A DNA stretch of 64,000 bases. Origin: Euglena gracilis. Its lineage: Eukaryota > Euglenida > Euglenophyceae > Euglenales. This document shows, one piece after another, positions 29,320 to 39,036 of the stretch (its first letter is position 1; every line of letters begins with the position of its first letter). Location: assembly GCA_039621445.1 (NCBI GenBank), contig CP154954.1, positions 61,191,858-61,255,857 of the forward strand. Reading direction: 5' to 3'. A program made the translations under genes and the position numbers. The notes under the pieces are model-generated. The model did not search any database, was not told the origin of the DNA, and saw nothing but the letters and a program-made list of their open reading frames with translations.

Positions 29320-29549
29320 GGTCCATGGCCATCATTGTTAGTGGGGGAGTCTGAAACCTGGAGTTTTGAAATCTCTGAAGCGTTGGGGGGTGGGGGGGTT
29401 GCGATGGCCACGGACTGACGAGCTGTTGCCGCCCCTCCAGCTGCTGCAGCTGCTGCTGTGTCTCCACCTTCCCCAGCTTCATTTGACTTCTTGGAAGTCC
29501 GTTGAAGTTCTTCTTGAAATTCAAAGGTTCTTTGAAATTCATTCTTCAT
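28695..29549 (-). CDS. DIRS-A gag-like ORF
   Basis: A 284-codon frame from an ATG near 29,549. It contains an acidic/Ala-rich N-terminus, 'DGHGPWTTVVRKRRQR' (basic, conserved in copy B) and a run of 'LWQPS'/'LWKPS' repeats. It overlaps two other long frames over the same minisatellite. Conservation of the first 110 codons in copy B supports this frame for the N-terminal part. No zinc knuckle is visible. A nucleic-acid-binding role is inferred only from composition and position. Confidence 0.55.
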   Translation of the reverse strand: MKNEFQRTFEFQEELQRTSKKSNEAGEGGDTAAAAAAGGAATARQSVAIATPPPPNASEISKLQVSDSPTNNDGHGPWTTVVRKRRQRGTTITGPTDSTPFSQFLPFQGKKQRLWQPQSKRFKSKSRLWQPSLDRAWGPESWLWKPSSKRAVGPGARLWQPVSKPGKLPWGKGMYVQLTPQLPQTQTPQELHIQASNPPFRGRPMEAIMCKRPMGARGSIEISRPMEAIICKRPMEARRSIKISRPMEAISIKIKWPLEANAFKITPALGGEVQDWLHKGPPRR

Positions 29550-29679
29550 GGAAGTCTCGTTGTTGATCTTCGAAAAGTTGATTCTTCCGTCAGGTAGTTG
29601 AAGTTCCGAAAATTTTCGTCCACTTGAGTCGTAGAAGTAAAATTCTTTCTCCTTGAGGTCGAAGGGCAGAAATAGGAAT

Positions 29680-29808
29680 CAGCCAACTCCGGCAACAAAA
29701 AGCAGTAAGAAGCACCCCCCGCGCACGCACAAACACACCAGAACAGAACAGCCGGCAAGGAAAGCAGGACCTCACCTCACCATCTCGCAGTGCGGAGCCC
29801 GAATGGTC
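29680..29808. repeat. DIRS-A 5' terminal repeat at the A/B junction
   Basis: Contains 'gccaactccggcaacaaaaa', 'cgcgcacgcacaaacacacc' and 'ccggcaaggaaagcagg', complementary to 25,240-25,345. Just after 29,808 the opposite-strand version ('ctggtgtgtttgtgcgtgcg') of copy B begins, so the junction is itself an inverted repeat with a loop of about 60 bp. Confidence 0.8.
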
Positions 29809-29989
29809 CTGTTCTGGTGTGTTTGTGCGTGCGCGGGGGGTGCTTCTTCCTGCGCCTTTGTTGCCGGAGTTGGCGATGATGAGGCCTCCTCCGACACCTT
29901 GGCGAAGCTGAACCGTCGTGGCCCCGCCCCCCCTCTCTCATGGTCGCTTGGTGGCCCCCCCTCGATGGGGATGCTTGTCTCTTTCTGGT

Positions 29990-31083
29990 GTGTTTCTGGG
30001 TGTGTGTTTGGGGCTGCTTGGCCGGGGGCCCCCTTTCTGGTTGGGATGTTTTTCTTTTTCTGTTGATTTTTTTGGGTGGGGGGGGTTGGGCTCACCATCT
30101 TCTTGTGCCTCGCCCCCTTGGTCCCTTCCTCCCCCTTCCTGTGTCGTGGGAGTCCGGGACCATTCGGGCTCCGCACTGCGAGATGGTGAGGTACTGCGCA
30201 CCCCCCTTTGGGCTATAATTTTTTGGAATTTTTGATACGACCCCGAGTCGCAAATAATGCGCTTGGAAGGCCGCAAAATTTTTCCACTGACCCAATTGCT
30301 GGGCTTCTTCCACTTGCAAACCAGCATTTTTCCACCATAATACCCCAGCCCCTCTGGTGCTGTGGGGTTTCCAGTGAGTGGTGTTTACCCCCCCCCCTCT
30401 TGCAGATTTTCTTTGGTCAGGGAATTCACTCTTTCTGATGTCAAAGGTCGTTTACCATCCAAAGACCATAACAAATTATTTTTGTGCCCAACCATGTGGG
30501 CTGTCCTTTCCACATACTCTTGCAATAAATGCCAGGGGCTTATGAGGGGGGTGTGTGGCAAATTCAAAACTTCCTCCCATCTTGGGAATTGCCACCCTTT
30601 CCTTTGCAATAAAATGAAATTTTTTTCTCCCAGGAAACTGATTTTTCGCTGTGTCCTGGCTAGATCAACCCCCCTGTGGAGGGCCAAAAGCCTCCAACAG
30701 ATGATGAGTGTGTTTCTGAGATCTTTCACAGATAGGTCTGAGAGAGGTTTTGAATGTCTCAGGATGTTTTCTAGGAAATCTGTGGGGTCCCAAAAGTGGG
30801 CATACTTGCAGACATTGGAATTCCATTTCCTTTTCAATGGAGCCAGAAGAGGTAAAAGTCTCAGTTACCCAAACCCTGGGAGTAATAAGGCTGCTGCATA
30901 TGCATTTCGTGCAGTATTGATGCTATGAACAGCAAGGTCAAGGATGGCTTCAGCCATCCTGTGGACTGTGCAGTCCTGCAGGGACACCCCTTTGTGCAAT
31001 AATTGGCCCACAAATGCCCTGAAGGCTGAGTCATATCTTTTGACATTTGCCAGATTTTTTATGTAAGTGTCGATACTGGACAT
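29990..31083 (-). pseudogene. DIRS-B tyrosine recombinase, broken
   Basis: Minus-strand pieces match the copy A recombinase: 'MSSIDTYIKNLANVKRYDSA' (near 31,083), 'RKWNSNVCKYAHFWDPTDFL' (30,385-30,837) and 'EEAQQLGQWKNFAAFQAHYL' (30,092-30,319) with the catalytic Tyr. A stop after 'LLPGFGN' interrupts the first catalytic Arg region. Frameshifts before the 'HSTRG' block separate the parts. Confidence 0.8.
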
Positions 31084-31383
31084 CGAAACTTGCTGGGATT
31101 GTAATATTTGCCTGACACAATCAAGCAGGCCAAATTACACCTTGGGGGGGCATCTCCTCCCCCCAGCAGTTGGTGAACAGACCCCACTGTGGGGGTACCA
31201 GCAAAACTTTGCTGCTTGGCTGCCTGATTGATATTAATTGGCGCCACCATGATGTCGAATCCCAGTGGGGTACGACCAACAGACATGTTAGGTCTGGGTT
31301 TAACATTAATCTCTGAACCCATTGGGGAATGACGCTCCAGGGAGGGTTTGCATAAACTGGGCTGAGGCCCCTCAAGTCTGCCC

Positions 31384-32031
31384 TCAAGGCATCCACCAGC
31401 AAGGCTCCTTGGTGGGGGTATCGACAAACGAACTTGGGGATTTTTTTTGTTGCTGGGTGTGCAAAACATGTCCACCTCTGGGGTATTGTCCGTGCTGAAA
31501 AATTTCAGAATTTGGCGAAAGATGTTCAGGTTTAGGGTATAATCCCCTGGGTCCTTTTGCTCCCTGGTCAGGGAGTCTGCCAATTGCTCCTTTGTGGGAA
31601 CCAAAACCACCTACAAATTGATTTGTTTTTCCTGACAATGATACAACAGGGGTTTTAGGATGGAATTTAGGTATGGCTTTTTGCCTCCCCACTTTGGCAA
31701 ATAACTGACCGCCACCTGGCTGTTCCACATGAAGCATAATCGTTTGCTTTGGTTTGGCCAAAGATTTTACAGTTTCCACTGAAGCCTGCAACTCTTTTTG
31801 ATTGATATGAAGGACATGCAGGTCCCTCCAAAAATACTGCATCTTTGTCCAGCCCCCCCATTGCCAGGTGCTGCTGTATGAGAAGAGTTCTTGAGAGGCC
31901 TGGGATTGAAATGCTCTGCCCACATCTGGCTGCAAAAATGTCTTTAACTCAACAATTTGATCTTTGACCCCTTGGGGAATGGTCAAGGTGTGGTCCCAAC
32001 CCCACTTGGTGCGCAAATCCACCATTTGCAA
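31384..32031 (-). pseudogene. DIRS-B RNase H, frameshifted
   Basis: Begins 'VDLRTKWGWDHTLTIPQGVK' and 'YSSTWQWGGWTK', where copy A has DSSTWQ, so the first catalytic Asp is lost. 'HINQKELQASVETVKSL' is retained. After 'TIMLHVEQP' the frame shifts: the matching 'WVPTKEQLADSLTR' block appears in another frame (31,059-31,610) as 'LVPTKEQLADSLTREQKD'. Confidence 0.8.
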
Positions 32032-32068
32032 AGTTCATCTGTCAGAATTTTGAGAAAAGGCATTGAAA

Positions 32069-32960
32069 CTAATAGCTTCTTACTTGCCCTACAATAGAGC
32101 TGAGTTTCCTGTAGCTCATTTTTTGTGCTGTCAGCACCTTTCCTAATTCCTTTCTTAAGGATTTTAGTTTTTCCTGTGGAGTTTCCAGTTGGCGTTTTTT
32201 CAAATTGATCCACTGGCCCAAATGCTTCATTTCCTGTTTTGGTTCCAGACATAATTTGGGGAGGTTTATTCTGAAGCCTGCCAGAAAAAGATCTTTTTTC
32301 ATTTCTGCCAAATGTTGGGCTGCTGTCTTTTTGCTGGGGGCTAACAACAAAATGTCGTCCAGGTAGATGAAAACTACCTTTCCTCACTTTCTCCATTTCC
32401 TTTCCCAGACTCTCATGAGAGTCATAAAATTTTGTGGCAGGCTGCTTATACCAAAGCATGCAGCTTGAAATTGCAACGTTCCCCCCCCCCACCTGCATGC
32501 AACCATGTTTGTCCAGACTGCTGTGCATTTTTAAGTGGAAATATGCATCTTTCAGATCTATTTTTCCACAGAACCAACCTTCTCTTAGATATGGGAAGAT
32601 GTTTCCCATGTGTTCCAATCTGAACTTCTGGGGGGTGAAATGGAGTTTTAACTGTCGACAATGTGAAATCAGTCTTTCCTTGGTCTTTTCCCCTTCCTTT
32701 TTGGAAATGATAAAATAAGGGACAAAATGTTTTGCCTCCTCCGGAGTGATTTTCCTGGTTGCCCCTGCACTTCGTACTCTCTCAGAATTTTCTGGGCGGT
32801 CATTATTTCTTGGGAAGTTTCGAAGGGAACTTTTAAGGACATCTGAGGGGGGAGGGGAAGATCTGCGCTGACCCCTTCCGTTATTAAGTTTAATACCTCT
32901 GTGCTGGCTCCTGTCTTGACCCAATGGGGAATGCTGGCCTGCAGGGCTCTGTAGCGGGGC
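32069..32960 (-). pseudogene. DIRS-B reverse transcriptase with intact YLDD
   Basis: The RT fingers and palm are visible in two frames. 31,983-33,101 carries 'HFVPYFIISKKEGEKTKERL' and 'GKIDLKDAYFHLKMHSSL'. After a frameshift near 32,410, the other frame gives 'VVFIYLDDILLLAPSKK' with the YLDD catalytic box at 32,354-32,365, then 'FRINLPKLCLEPKQEMKHLG' leading into the connection. The shift between them would inactivate the enzyme unless bypassed. Confidence 0.82.
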
Positions 32961-33123
32961 ACCCCTGGGTGTAAGTAATGTGTCTGGGGATTCCAAAGGC
33001 CCCATCACTGGTGTCCTTCCCCCTGGCTGCCCCATCACTGCGGTCAACTCTGGCTGCCCCATCACTGGGGTCACCTCTGGCACTGCCATAGGGCGGCTCA
33101 AAGACAGGCTTTCCCCCTGTTTT

Positions 33124-33893
33124 TTAAAGATGGGGGAAGATATGTGTCTGCAGTGGGGAGGTACATATATGCCTGGGGAGGGGCTGATTATATTCTGGGG
33201 GGGCCCTGGAGTAGCCTATCTTGGGCCTCCCCCCCAAGGGCTGATGTGTTCTTGAATGCATTGGCCTCCAATGGCCACCTGATTTTGATTGAAATGGCCT
33301 CCGTTGGCCTTGATATCTTGATGCTTTCCCTGGCCTCGATTGGCCTCTTGGATATAATGGCCTCCATTGGCCTTCCCCTGAAGGGGGGGCTGCTTGCTTG
33401 GATGGGCAGCTCCTGAGGGGTTTATGTTTGAGGGAGCTGTGGGGTAAGTTGGACATACCCTTCCCCAGTGGGATATTTCCAGGTTTGGACACAGGATGCC
33501 ATAGCCTTGCACCTGGGCACACTGCCCTCTTGGATGATGGCTGCCATAGCCATGATTCTGGGTCCCAGGCCCTGTCCAATGATGGCTGCCATATCCTTGA
33601 TTTTGATTTGAATCCTTTGTATTTCTGATATTTCTTGAGAGGCTGCCATAGCCTTTGCTTTTTCCCCTGGAAGGGGAGGAACTGAGAAAAAGGGGTGGGG
33701 TATGTTGGACCTGTGATGGCAGTCCTCCTCTGTCTTCTCTTCCTGACCACAGTTGTCCATGGTCCATGGCCATCATTTTGAGTGGGGGAGTCTGAAATCT
33801 TTGATGTGCTGGGGGGTGTGGGGGTTGTGATGGCCACGGACTGACGTGCTGCTGCCGCCTCACCAGCTTCTGCAGCTGCTGCTTTGTGACCAC
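33124..33893 (-). CDS. DIRS-B gag-like ORF
   Basis: A 237-codon frame (33,124-33,837) with 'DGHGPWTTVVRKRRQRR' and 'LWQPS' repeats as in copy A. The overlapping 33,216-33,893 frame extends the N-terminus. The minisatellite portion is shorter than in copy A, showing unit-number change between the copies. Confidence 0.55.
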
Positions 33894-34330
33894 CTTCCCA
33901 GCTTCAGCTGTTTACTTGGAAGTTCTTTGAAGTTCTTCTTGGCAGTCTGAAGTTCTTTATGCTAGCATTCTGTAGCTCATTCTTCATGGAAGTCCAGTAG
34001 TGACTTTGTCTTCGTAATTGAAATGTTTTTGGGATAATTCCAGTTGAACTCGAAGAGTTGAATTCTTCCTCCTTGAAGTCGAAGGTCAGCAAAAAAGTTT
34101 TTGATAAGTTGACGGTCTTCAGCGAATGTAATAGTCCTTGCACGTATTTCCAGTTGAACTAGTAGAAGTAAATTTCTTTCTCCTTGAGGTCGAAGGGCAG
34201 AATTAAGAATCAGCCAACTCCGGCAACAAAAAGCAGAAAGAAGCACCCCCCGCGCACGCACAAACACACCAGAACAGAACAGCCGGCAAGGAAAGCAGGA
34301 CCTCACCATCTCGCAGTGCGGAGCCCGAAT

Positions 34331-35905
34331 GGTCAAAAGGCGGGGATGTCTGTCTCTTTCTCGTGTGCTTCTGGGTGGGTAGTTGAGGCTTCTTGACTGG
34401 GACTCCCCTGTCTGGCTGGGATATCTGTCTTTTTGGTGGAGGGTTGGGCCCACCATCTTCTTGTGCTTTGCCCTCTTGGCCCGTTCCTCCCCCTTCTTGT
34501 GCCGTGGGAGTCCGAGACTACTCGGGCTCCGCACTGTGAGATGGTGAGGTAATGTGCACCCCCCTTTGGGCTATATTTTTTGAATTTTTGATCCCACTCC
34601 CAGCCTCAAATAATGAGGCAGCGAAGTTTGGCTGGTGCCCCCCCCCCCAGTGAGTTTGTTCGCCAACCGCTGGGGGGAAGAGATGCCCTCCAGGTAGAAT
34701 TTTGCTGCTTGATTGTATCAGGCAAATATTAAAATCCCAGGAAGTTTCGATGTCCAGTATCGTGACTTACATGCCCTCCTGCCCCGGGCAATTGTTGCGG
34801 GACAAATCGGGCAGCACGGAGGGGGGGGGAAATTCCAGGGGTGACAATTTGGCCAGCACAGAGGGGGGTGACAATTCCCCTGGGGTCAATTGCCCGGTGC
34901 GTCAATTGTCCACCCATGCAGGCCGCATTAAACCCAAATAGCCAAGAACACCATCTGAATCCCCAGTGAACGCGCAAAAATGCAGCTATGGATGTGACAT
35001 TGTGCAAAGCATTTGGTATGTGGATTTTTTCAGCACGTTGTAGCGAAATAGAGGATCAATCAAATCGTGTCGGCCAGAAGAAAGTTCACAAACATCTTCT
35101 GTGGGGGAGGGGTGACAAACTGGGCAGCACGGAAGGGGGTGACAATTTCCCAGGGAGACAAATTGGCCGGCACAGCCAGGGGTGAAAACAGCCCGGGGGC
35201 GTCAGTTTCCCGGGGGGGGGGGGACGGGTAACAAATATGGGCAATGTCAAAAGATATGACTTAGCCTTGAGGACATTAGTGGGCCAATTGTTGCAGGAAG
35301 GGGCCCCCTGCAGGACAGCACAGTCTACAGGATGGCCGAGGCCATCCTGGAGCTTGCTGTTCACAGCCTCAAAACTGCTCGAAATGCATATGCAGCAGCT
35401 TTGTTACTCCCAGGGTTTGGTTCATTGAGGTTTCCCCCCTTCTGGCCTCACTGAAAAGAAAGTAGAATTTAAATGTGGCTAGGTATGCCAGTTTTGGGAT
35501 CCCACAGAATTTCTGGGGAAATTAAGCAAATGCTCTGAACATCTCTCTGAAATGTCCTTGAAAGACCTCAGAAAAAGACTGATCATTTGTTGGAGGCTGT
35601 TGGCCCTCCACAGGTTTCTTTAGCCAGAACCCAGCGAAAAATCAGCTTTGTTGGTGACAAAGTGTTTAATTTGTTGCAAAGGACAGGGTGGCAGTACCCA
35701 GAAGGGAGGATGTATTGAATCTTCCACACAGTCCACTCAAAATCCCCTGGCATTTATTGCAAGAATATGCGACGAGGGCAGCCCACATTGTTGAACGCAA
35801 AATAAATTGTTAAGGTCTTTAGATGGGAAAAGGCCTTTGAACGCAGAAGGAGTGAATTGCCTCAGCAAATAAATTCTGCAGGAGGGGGGTGTGAACACTA
35901 AACCC
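34331..35905. mobile_element. DIRS copy C, truncated and inverted
   Basis: 34,331-34,615 matches the 3' end and recombinase tail in the same (minus) orientation as A and B. From about 34,640 to 35,905 the plus strand encodes recombinase text: 'FANRWGEEM', 'VQYRD', 'GNVKRYDLALRTLVGQLLQE', and 'DGKRPLNAEGVN' near 35,830. So an internal part of an element is inverted against its own end. An unrelated block (34,757-35,232) interrupts it. The plus-strand frame has many stops and the piece ends near 35,905. Confidence 0.78.
34757..35232. mobile_element. G-run-rich insertion inside DIRS-C
   Basis: In copies A and B the recombinase codons for 'TYIKNLGNVKRY' are continuous. In copy C the text breaks after 'gtgacttacat' and resumes at 'acaaatatgggcaatgtcaa', with about 475 bp between. 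The insert has 'gcacgga-ggggg' and 'ggtgacaa' modules repeated several times, a left end 'ttacatgccctcctgcccc' and a right end with a G-run then 'acgggtaa'. TTAC/GTAA at the ends recalls the TAAC/GTTA ends of the other C-run elements, but the inverted match is short. Confidence 0.55.
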
Positions 35906-36240
35906 ACCCCAAAAAATAAGAGCCCCCCATAAAATGGACCACCACAAAAATCAGACCCCCCTTGGCCGGTCCGAGCAAAACTCCGTGAAATGTACCCCCC
36001 CATAAAAAAGACCCCCCTGCCAGCGCGAAGCGCCGGATTTTTTGAAAAAGGGCCATTTTTGGGGTAAATCTGTCATTTTGGGACAGTTTCCATACAATTG
36101 AGCATATTTTCCCCTATTTGTCTGGCGCGAAGCGCGGAAAAATGGTACTTTGGGAGCATTTTTGGACATCTTGGGGGGTCGAAAACTTTTCCAGCAAAAT
36201 TCCATAAAATGGACCCCCCCCATGAATAAGACCCCCCCTC
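35905..36240. repeat. 'ATAAAATGGACCCCCC' modules
   Basis: 'cataaaatggacc' occurs twice, 'aataagacccccc'-like text three times and 'gcgcgaagcgc' twice, separated by C-runs. Same stacked-module style as the C-run elements, without a clear inverted pair in this stretch. Confidence 0.5.
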
Positions 36241-36776
36241 GGGCTTTCCAGCAACCGACCCATGACCCTGATGGGATGGTCCCATGAGAAGGTGTACTGA
36301 GACACATGATCCTGCACGGGGTAATCCCGCCGGGACATGCGCTCAAGATACCGAAAAATACTTTCTTTCACGCGTGGGTGTTCACTCCGTACAGGTGCTT
36401 CCCCTGTCTCTTCCTCGGGGAATCCGCGGAAGTGAGCACGGAAGCGTGCCGTGTAAGTGCCAACCGGTACTTGGCGTGCTACCCGTGTCGGGACTTCCAC
36501 GCCCAGGCCACGCATGGTAAGGTCCGTCGCGAATCACGACGTCGCCGAGTCGGTGTAACATACCGAACCGGTCGTGATTGCTTCGGCGCACATAAACCAC
36601 AGGGCTGGCGGGGTGTTCGCGATGGTCAGAAGTTGGCAGCGGTCATCCCACAGTGCCTGTGTCAGGTGGTCCGGTGCCAGGTTTGCACTCATGCACATCA
36701 CCCGGTTCATCGTCTCCGCTGTGCGGTGGATCATCACACCAGCATACGGTGGGAGGCGACGAGAGCCTGATGGCAC
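36240..36776 (-). pseudogene. Unrecognised ORF interrupted by one stop
   Basis: Minus strand from 36,776: an 80-codon frame ('RTAETMNRVMCMSANLAPDH', 'LWFMCAEAITTGSVCYTDSA') ends in a stop. The same frame re-opens as 36,515-36,240 ('VGTYTARFRAHFRGFPEEET', 'SIFRYLERMSRRDYPVQDHV'). Composition is GC-richer and more balanced than the surroundings and looks coding. No family was recognised. It lies 3' of the chromovirus chromodomain on the same strand, so it may be retroelement-derived (possibly gag) or a separate gene relic. Confidence 0.45.
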
Positions 36777-37207
36777 CAGATGACCGCGCTTCCGCGGGCA
36801 TCGAGGTCAATCTGCTACTGCTGCTGCCTTCAGGGTTTCCCTGAGCCGCAGTCCGTTCAGGTGTCTGTGCACCGTATCGGTACACATTTTTTTGCTTGGG
36901 TGAGGGTGAGTGGTTGGTTAGTAAGGCGGCCCTCCTCCTGGCTCCCTTCCACCAGGCAGCATGATACCGCCCGGGGTCGGTACAGTGGTTATGGTTAGGT
37001 TGTAGGTTGTAGTGATAAGGGTAGCTTTCCCTTGACGATTTTCGGGTAAAAAAAATTATGCGGAAAGAAACAACGATAAGAATTAATGATAAAAGGAAAG
37101 AAAACAACATGGGTTTCCCATGCATTCTCAAAAACTTGACGTGGAAACGTCAATGTTATGCTTTTTATTCCACGGCTTCCAATCTTGCTGGACATGCCCC
37201 AAAAAAC

Positions 37208-37290
37208 TGGTTGCTGGCTCTTAAGTATTCTCCCCGGGCCTGTACCCTTTCCAGCGGACTTTCCAAAGGTGCATCCCTTTGTCAATTTTT
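37208..37290 (-). pseudogene. Chromodomain of the chromovirus integrase
   Basis: The minus strand reads 'LWKVRWKGYRPGENT' then stop then 'EP'. This is the canonical chromodomain core (x-V-x-W-K-G-Y-x-x-x-E-N-T-W-E-P) with the Trp codon replaced by a stop. The preceding integrase tail ('EMDDFVVDQII') is one frame off, so a frameshift separates them. Chromodomains of this type are thought to target integration to heterochromatin. Confidence 0.78.
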
Positions 37291-37476
37291 GTGAACGATA
37301 ATTTGATCGACTACAAAGTCGTCCATCTCAGGTAATCTGGAACGGGGCTTGAAGTGCAGACACGGGATGGGTTTGCCGCCCGGCAGTGTCAGGTGTGGTT
37401 TGAAGTCGTCCATATGAACGTCCTCAACACCATATGGTAATGTGAGCCTTGTATCGCCCGCTGGTACCTAGTCTTT

Positions 37477-38544
37477 CTAAGATTTCGCAGGGGCCGAGGA
37501 ACAGGGGTCCAACTTGGAAGACTGCATGCGAGTACGGCTATTTCGCACCCACACGCGGTCGCCGGGTCTATACACAGGTGACTTGAAACGCTGTAAAAAC
37601 GATTTCCGTTTATTTGTATGAATTTCAGTGACACGCTTCTGGACTGCAGAATGTAGATTTTCCACTTCCGGAAACCAGGTCTCGCGAGTGACAATCGTTG
37701 TGGCGTGTCTCTCCGAAGGGACATCCCCTATTGCCGGAGGGTCCCGTCCGAAAACTAGTTTATATAGGGAGTGTGGCAGAACCAACCTTGGTGGGATGTT
37801 GATATAAAACAATGAACATGGTAGCACTGATATCCAATTGCTGCGTGAATCAGCCAGTGAAAGACGAAGCATATTCAAGACGGCTCTACCATTGCCTTTG
37901 GGCCTATATATAACGGGAAAATGTTGCTCAAATCCGAGTAAACCGCAGGGAGTGGTGAACAACCATGCAGAAATCAAATGAACCTGATCACTCACTATTT
38001 CATTCGGTAAACCCATTAAGCGAATGCATTTATAAAGAAATACAGTTGCCAAAATTTGGGCAATCAACTCTGACTTCTGGCATGGAATGGCTACAATGTA
38101 CCCACTCAGCCGGCAGACGACAACAAAAATGTATTGATAATTTTTTTTGTCTGTTCTCCTGCACGGTTCTAGTGCAGAAAATCCATGCAGAGAGACGTAA
38201 AAACGTCACGGGGTACGAGGAAAAAGTCAATCGTACCAGGGGGGGGTACCTCTGCGGGATTTTACCGCTCGACAAATTTGACACCGTTGCGCTAATCCCA
38301 AACAGCGTGAGTAAAGCTCTTTCTCACTCAGGGTTGTTGAATACCAGCGGCCCACCAACGAAAGAAGTCTGGGGGCCCCAGGGTGACAGTGTTTGTGATA
38401 GCACAAAAACACATCATCAACCAGGTCCTGGGGGATACAATATTTGTAACCCGATTCATTGCAAAAAACCAACCGTAAAGGTGAAAGAGTGTAATTCTCC
38501 AGCATTTTGCCATTACGAAGTCTGGTGACAATGGTGTCATACAC
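37477..38544 (-). pseudogene. Chromovirus integrase, catalytically dead
   Basis: The zinc-binding N-domain is at 38,227-38,544 ('CYHKHCHPGAPRLL', then 'AQRCQICRAVKSRRG', an HHCC pattern). The catalytic core follows in another frame: 'IFVVVCRLSGYIVAIPC' where the family has D before R-x-S, then 'GLPNEIVSDQVHLISAW' with the second Asp intact, then 'YRPKGNGRAVLN' where the catalytic Glu is replaced. So D1 and E of the DDE triad are missing. A C-terminal 'YRPGDRVWVRNSR' (GPY/F-like region) is present. Confidence 0.82.
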
Positions 38545-39036
38545 CGGATCACGACGATAATCCTATTCCCGAAATAACAGTGGGGAAGGGGAGTCCGTGC
38601 CTGTATTTCGCCGGGGTCCGGACGTGCTTCCACGTCGGCGCCTTCGGCACACTGGTGTCACTAGGAACACTCGTGAAACAGGAAAAGAATCCAAAAGATT
38701 GTCCGCAGCGTCGTTTCGACGTGCGTACTCGTCAGCTTCCTGACATCCATGGACAGTTGCGTCCTCCTAATCCGGGTTCCCAGGGTAACACCAAGGGGCC
38801 CGACTGAGCGGATCCGCTACTTTATGTGTGTGACCAGGGGTATAAGTCACCACAAGTTTGAATTGAATTAAAAACTCATGCCATATGCGTCGCCTTCCGA
38901 CCGATTACATGACCTTGTTCAAATTGTCGGTGTACCAGTGTTGACGACTCTCATGATCAGTCTTCACGTGTATCTTGACAAGACTTCTGGCTACCCAGCT
39001 TCGGAAGATCTGGAGTATAAGCACCATTGCGTAGAT

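Larger units (their letters stand above)
24960..29808 (-). mobile_element. DIRS-type retrotransposon, copy A
   Basis: Read from 29,808 down to about 24,960, this carries an inverted terminal repeat, gag-like frames, RT, RNase H, a tyrosine recombinase, then the other terminal repeat and a complementary region. A tyrosine recombinase instead of an integrase, together with inverted rather than direct terminal repeats, defines the DIRS order. Frames are broken at several points, so it is probably inactive. It abuts copy B directly at about 29,808. Confidence 0.88.
29809..34330 (-). mobile_element. DIRS-type retrotransposon, copy B
   Basis: Same order and strand as copy A: 5' terminal repeat at 34,205-34,330, gag-like 33,124-33,893, RT 32,069-32,960, RNase H 31,384-32,031, recombinase 29,990-31,083, 3' terminal repeat 29,809-29,880. 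Similarity to copy A is high throughout at the DNA level. Frames are broken at different points from copy A, so each decayed independently. Confidence 0.88.
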
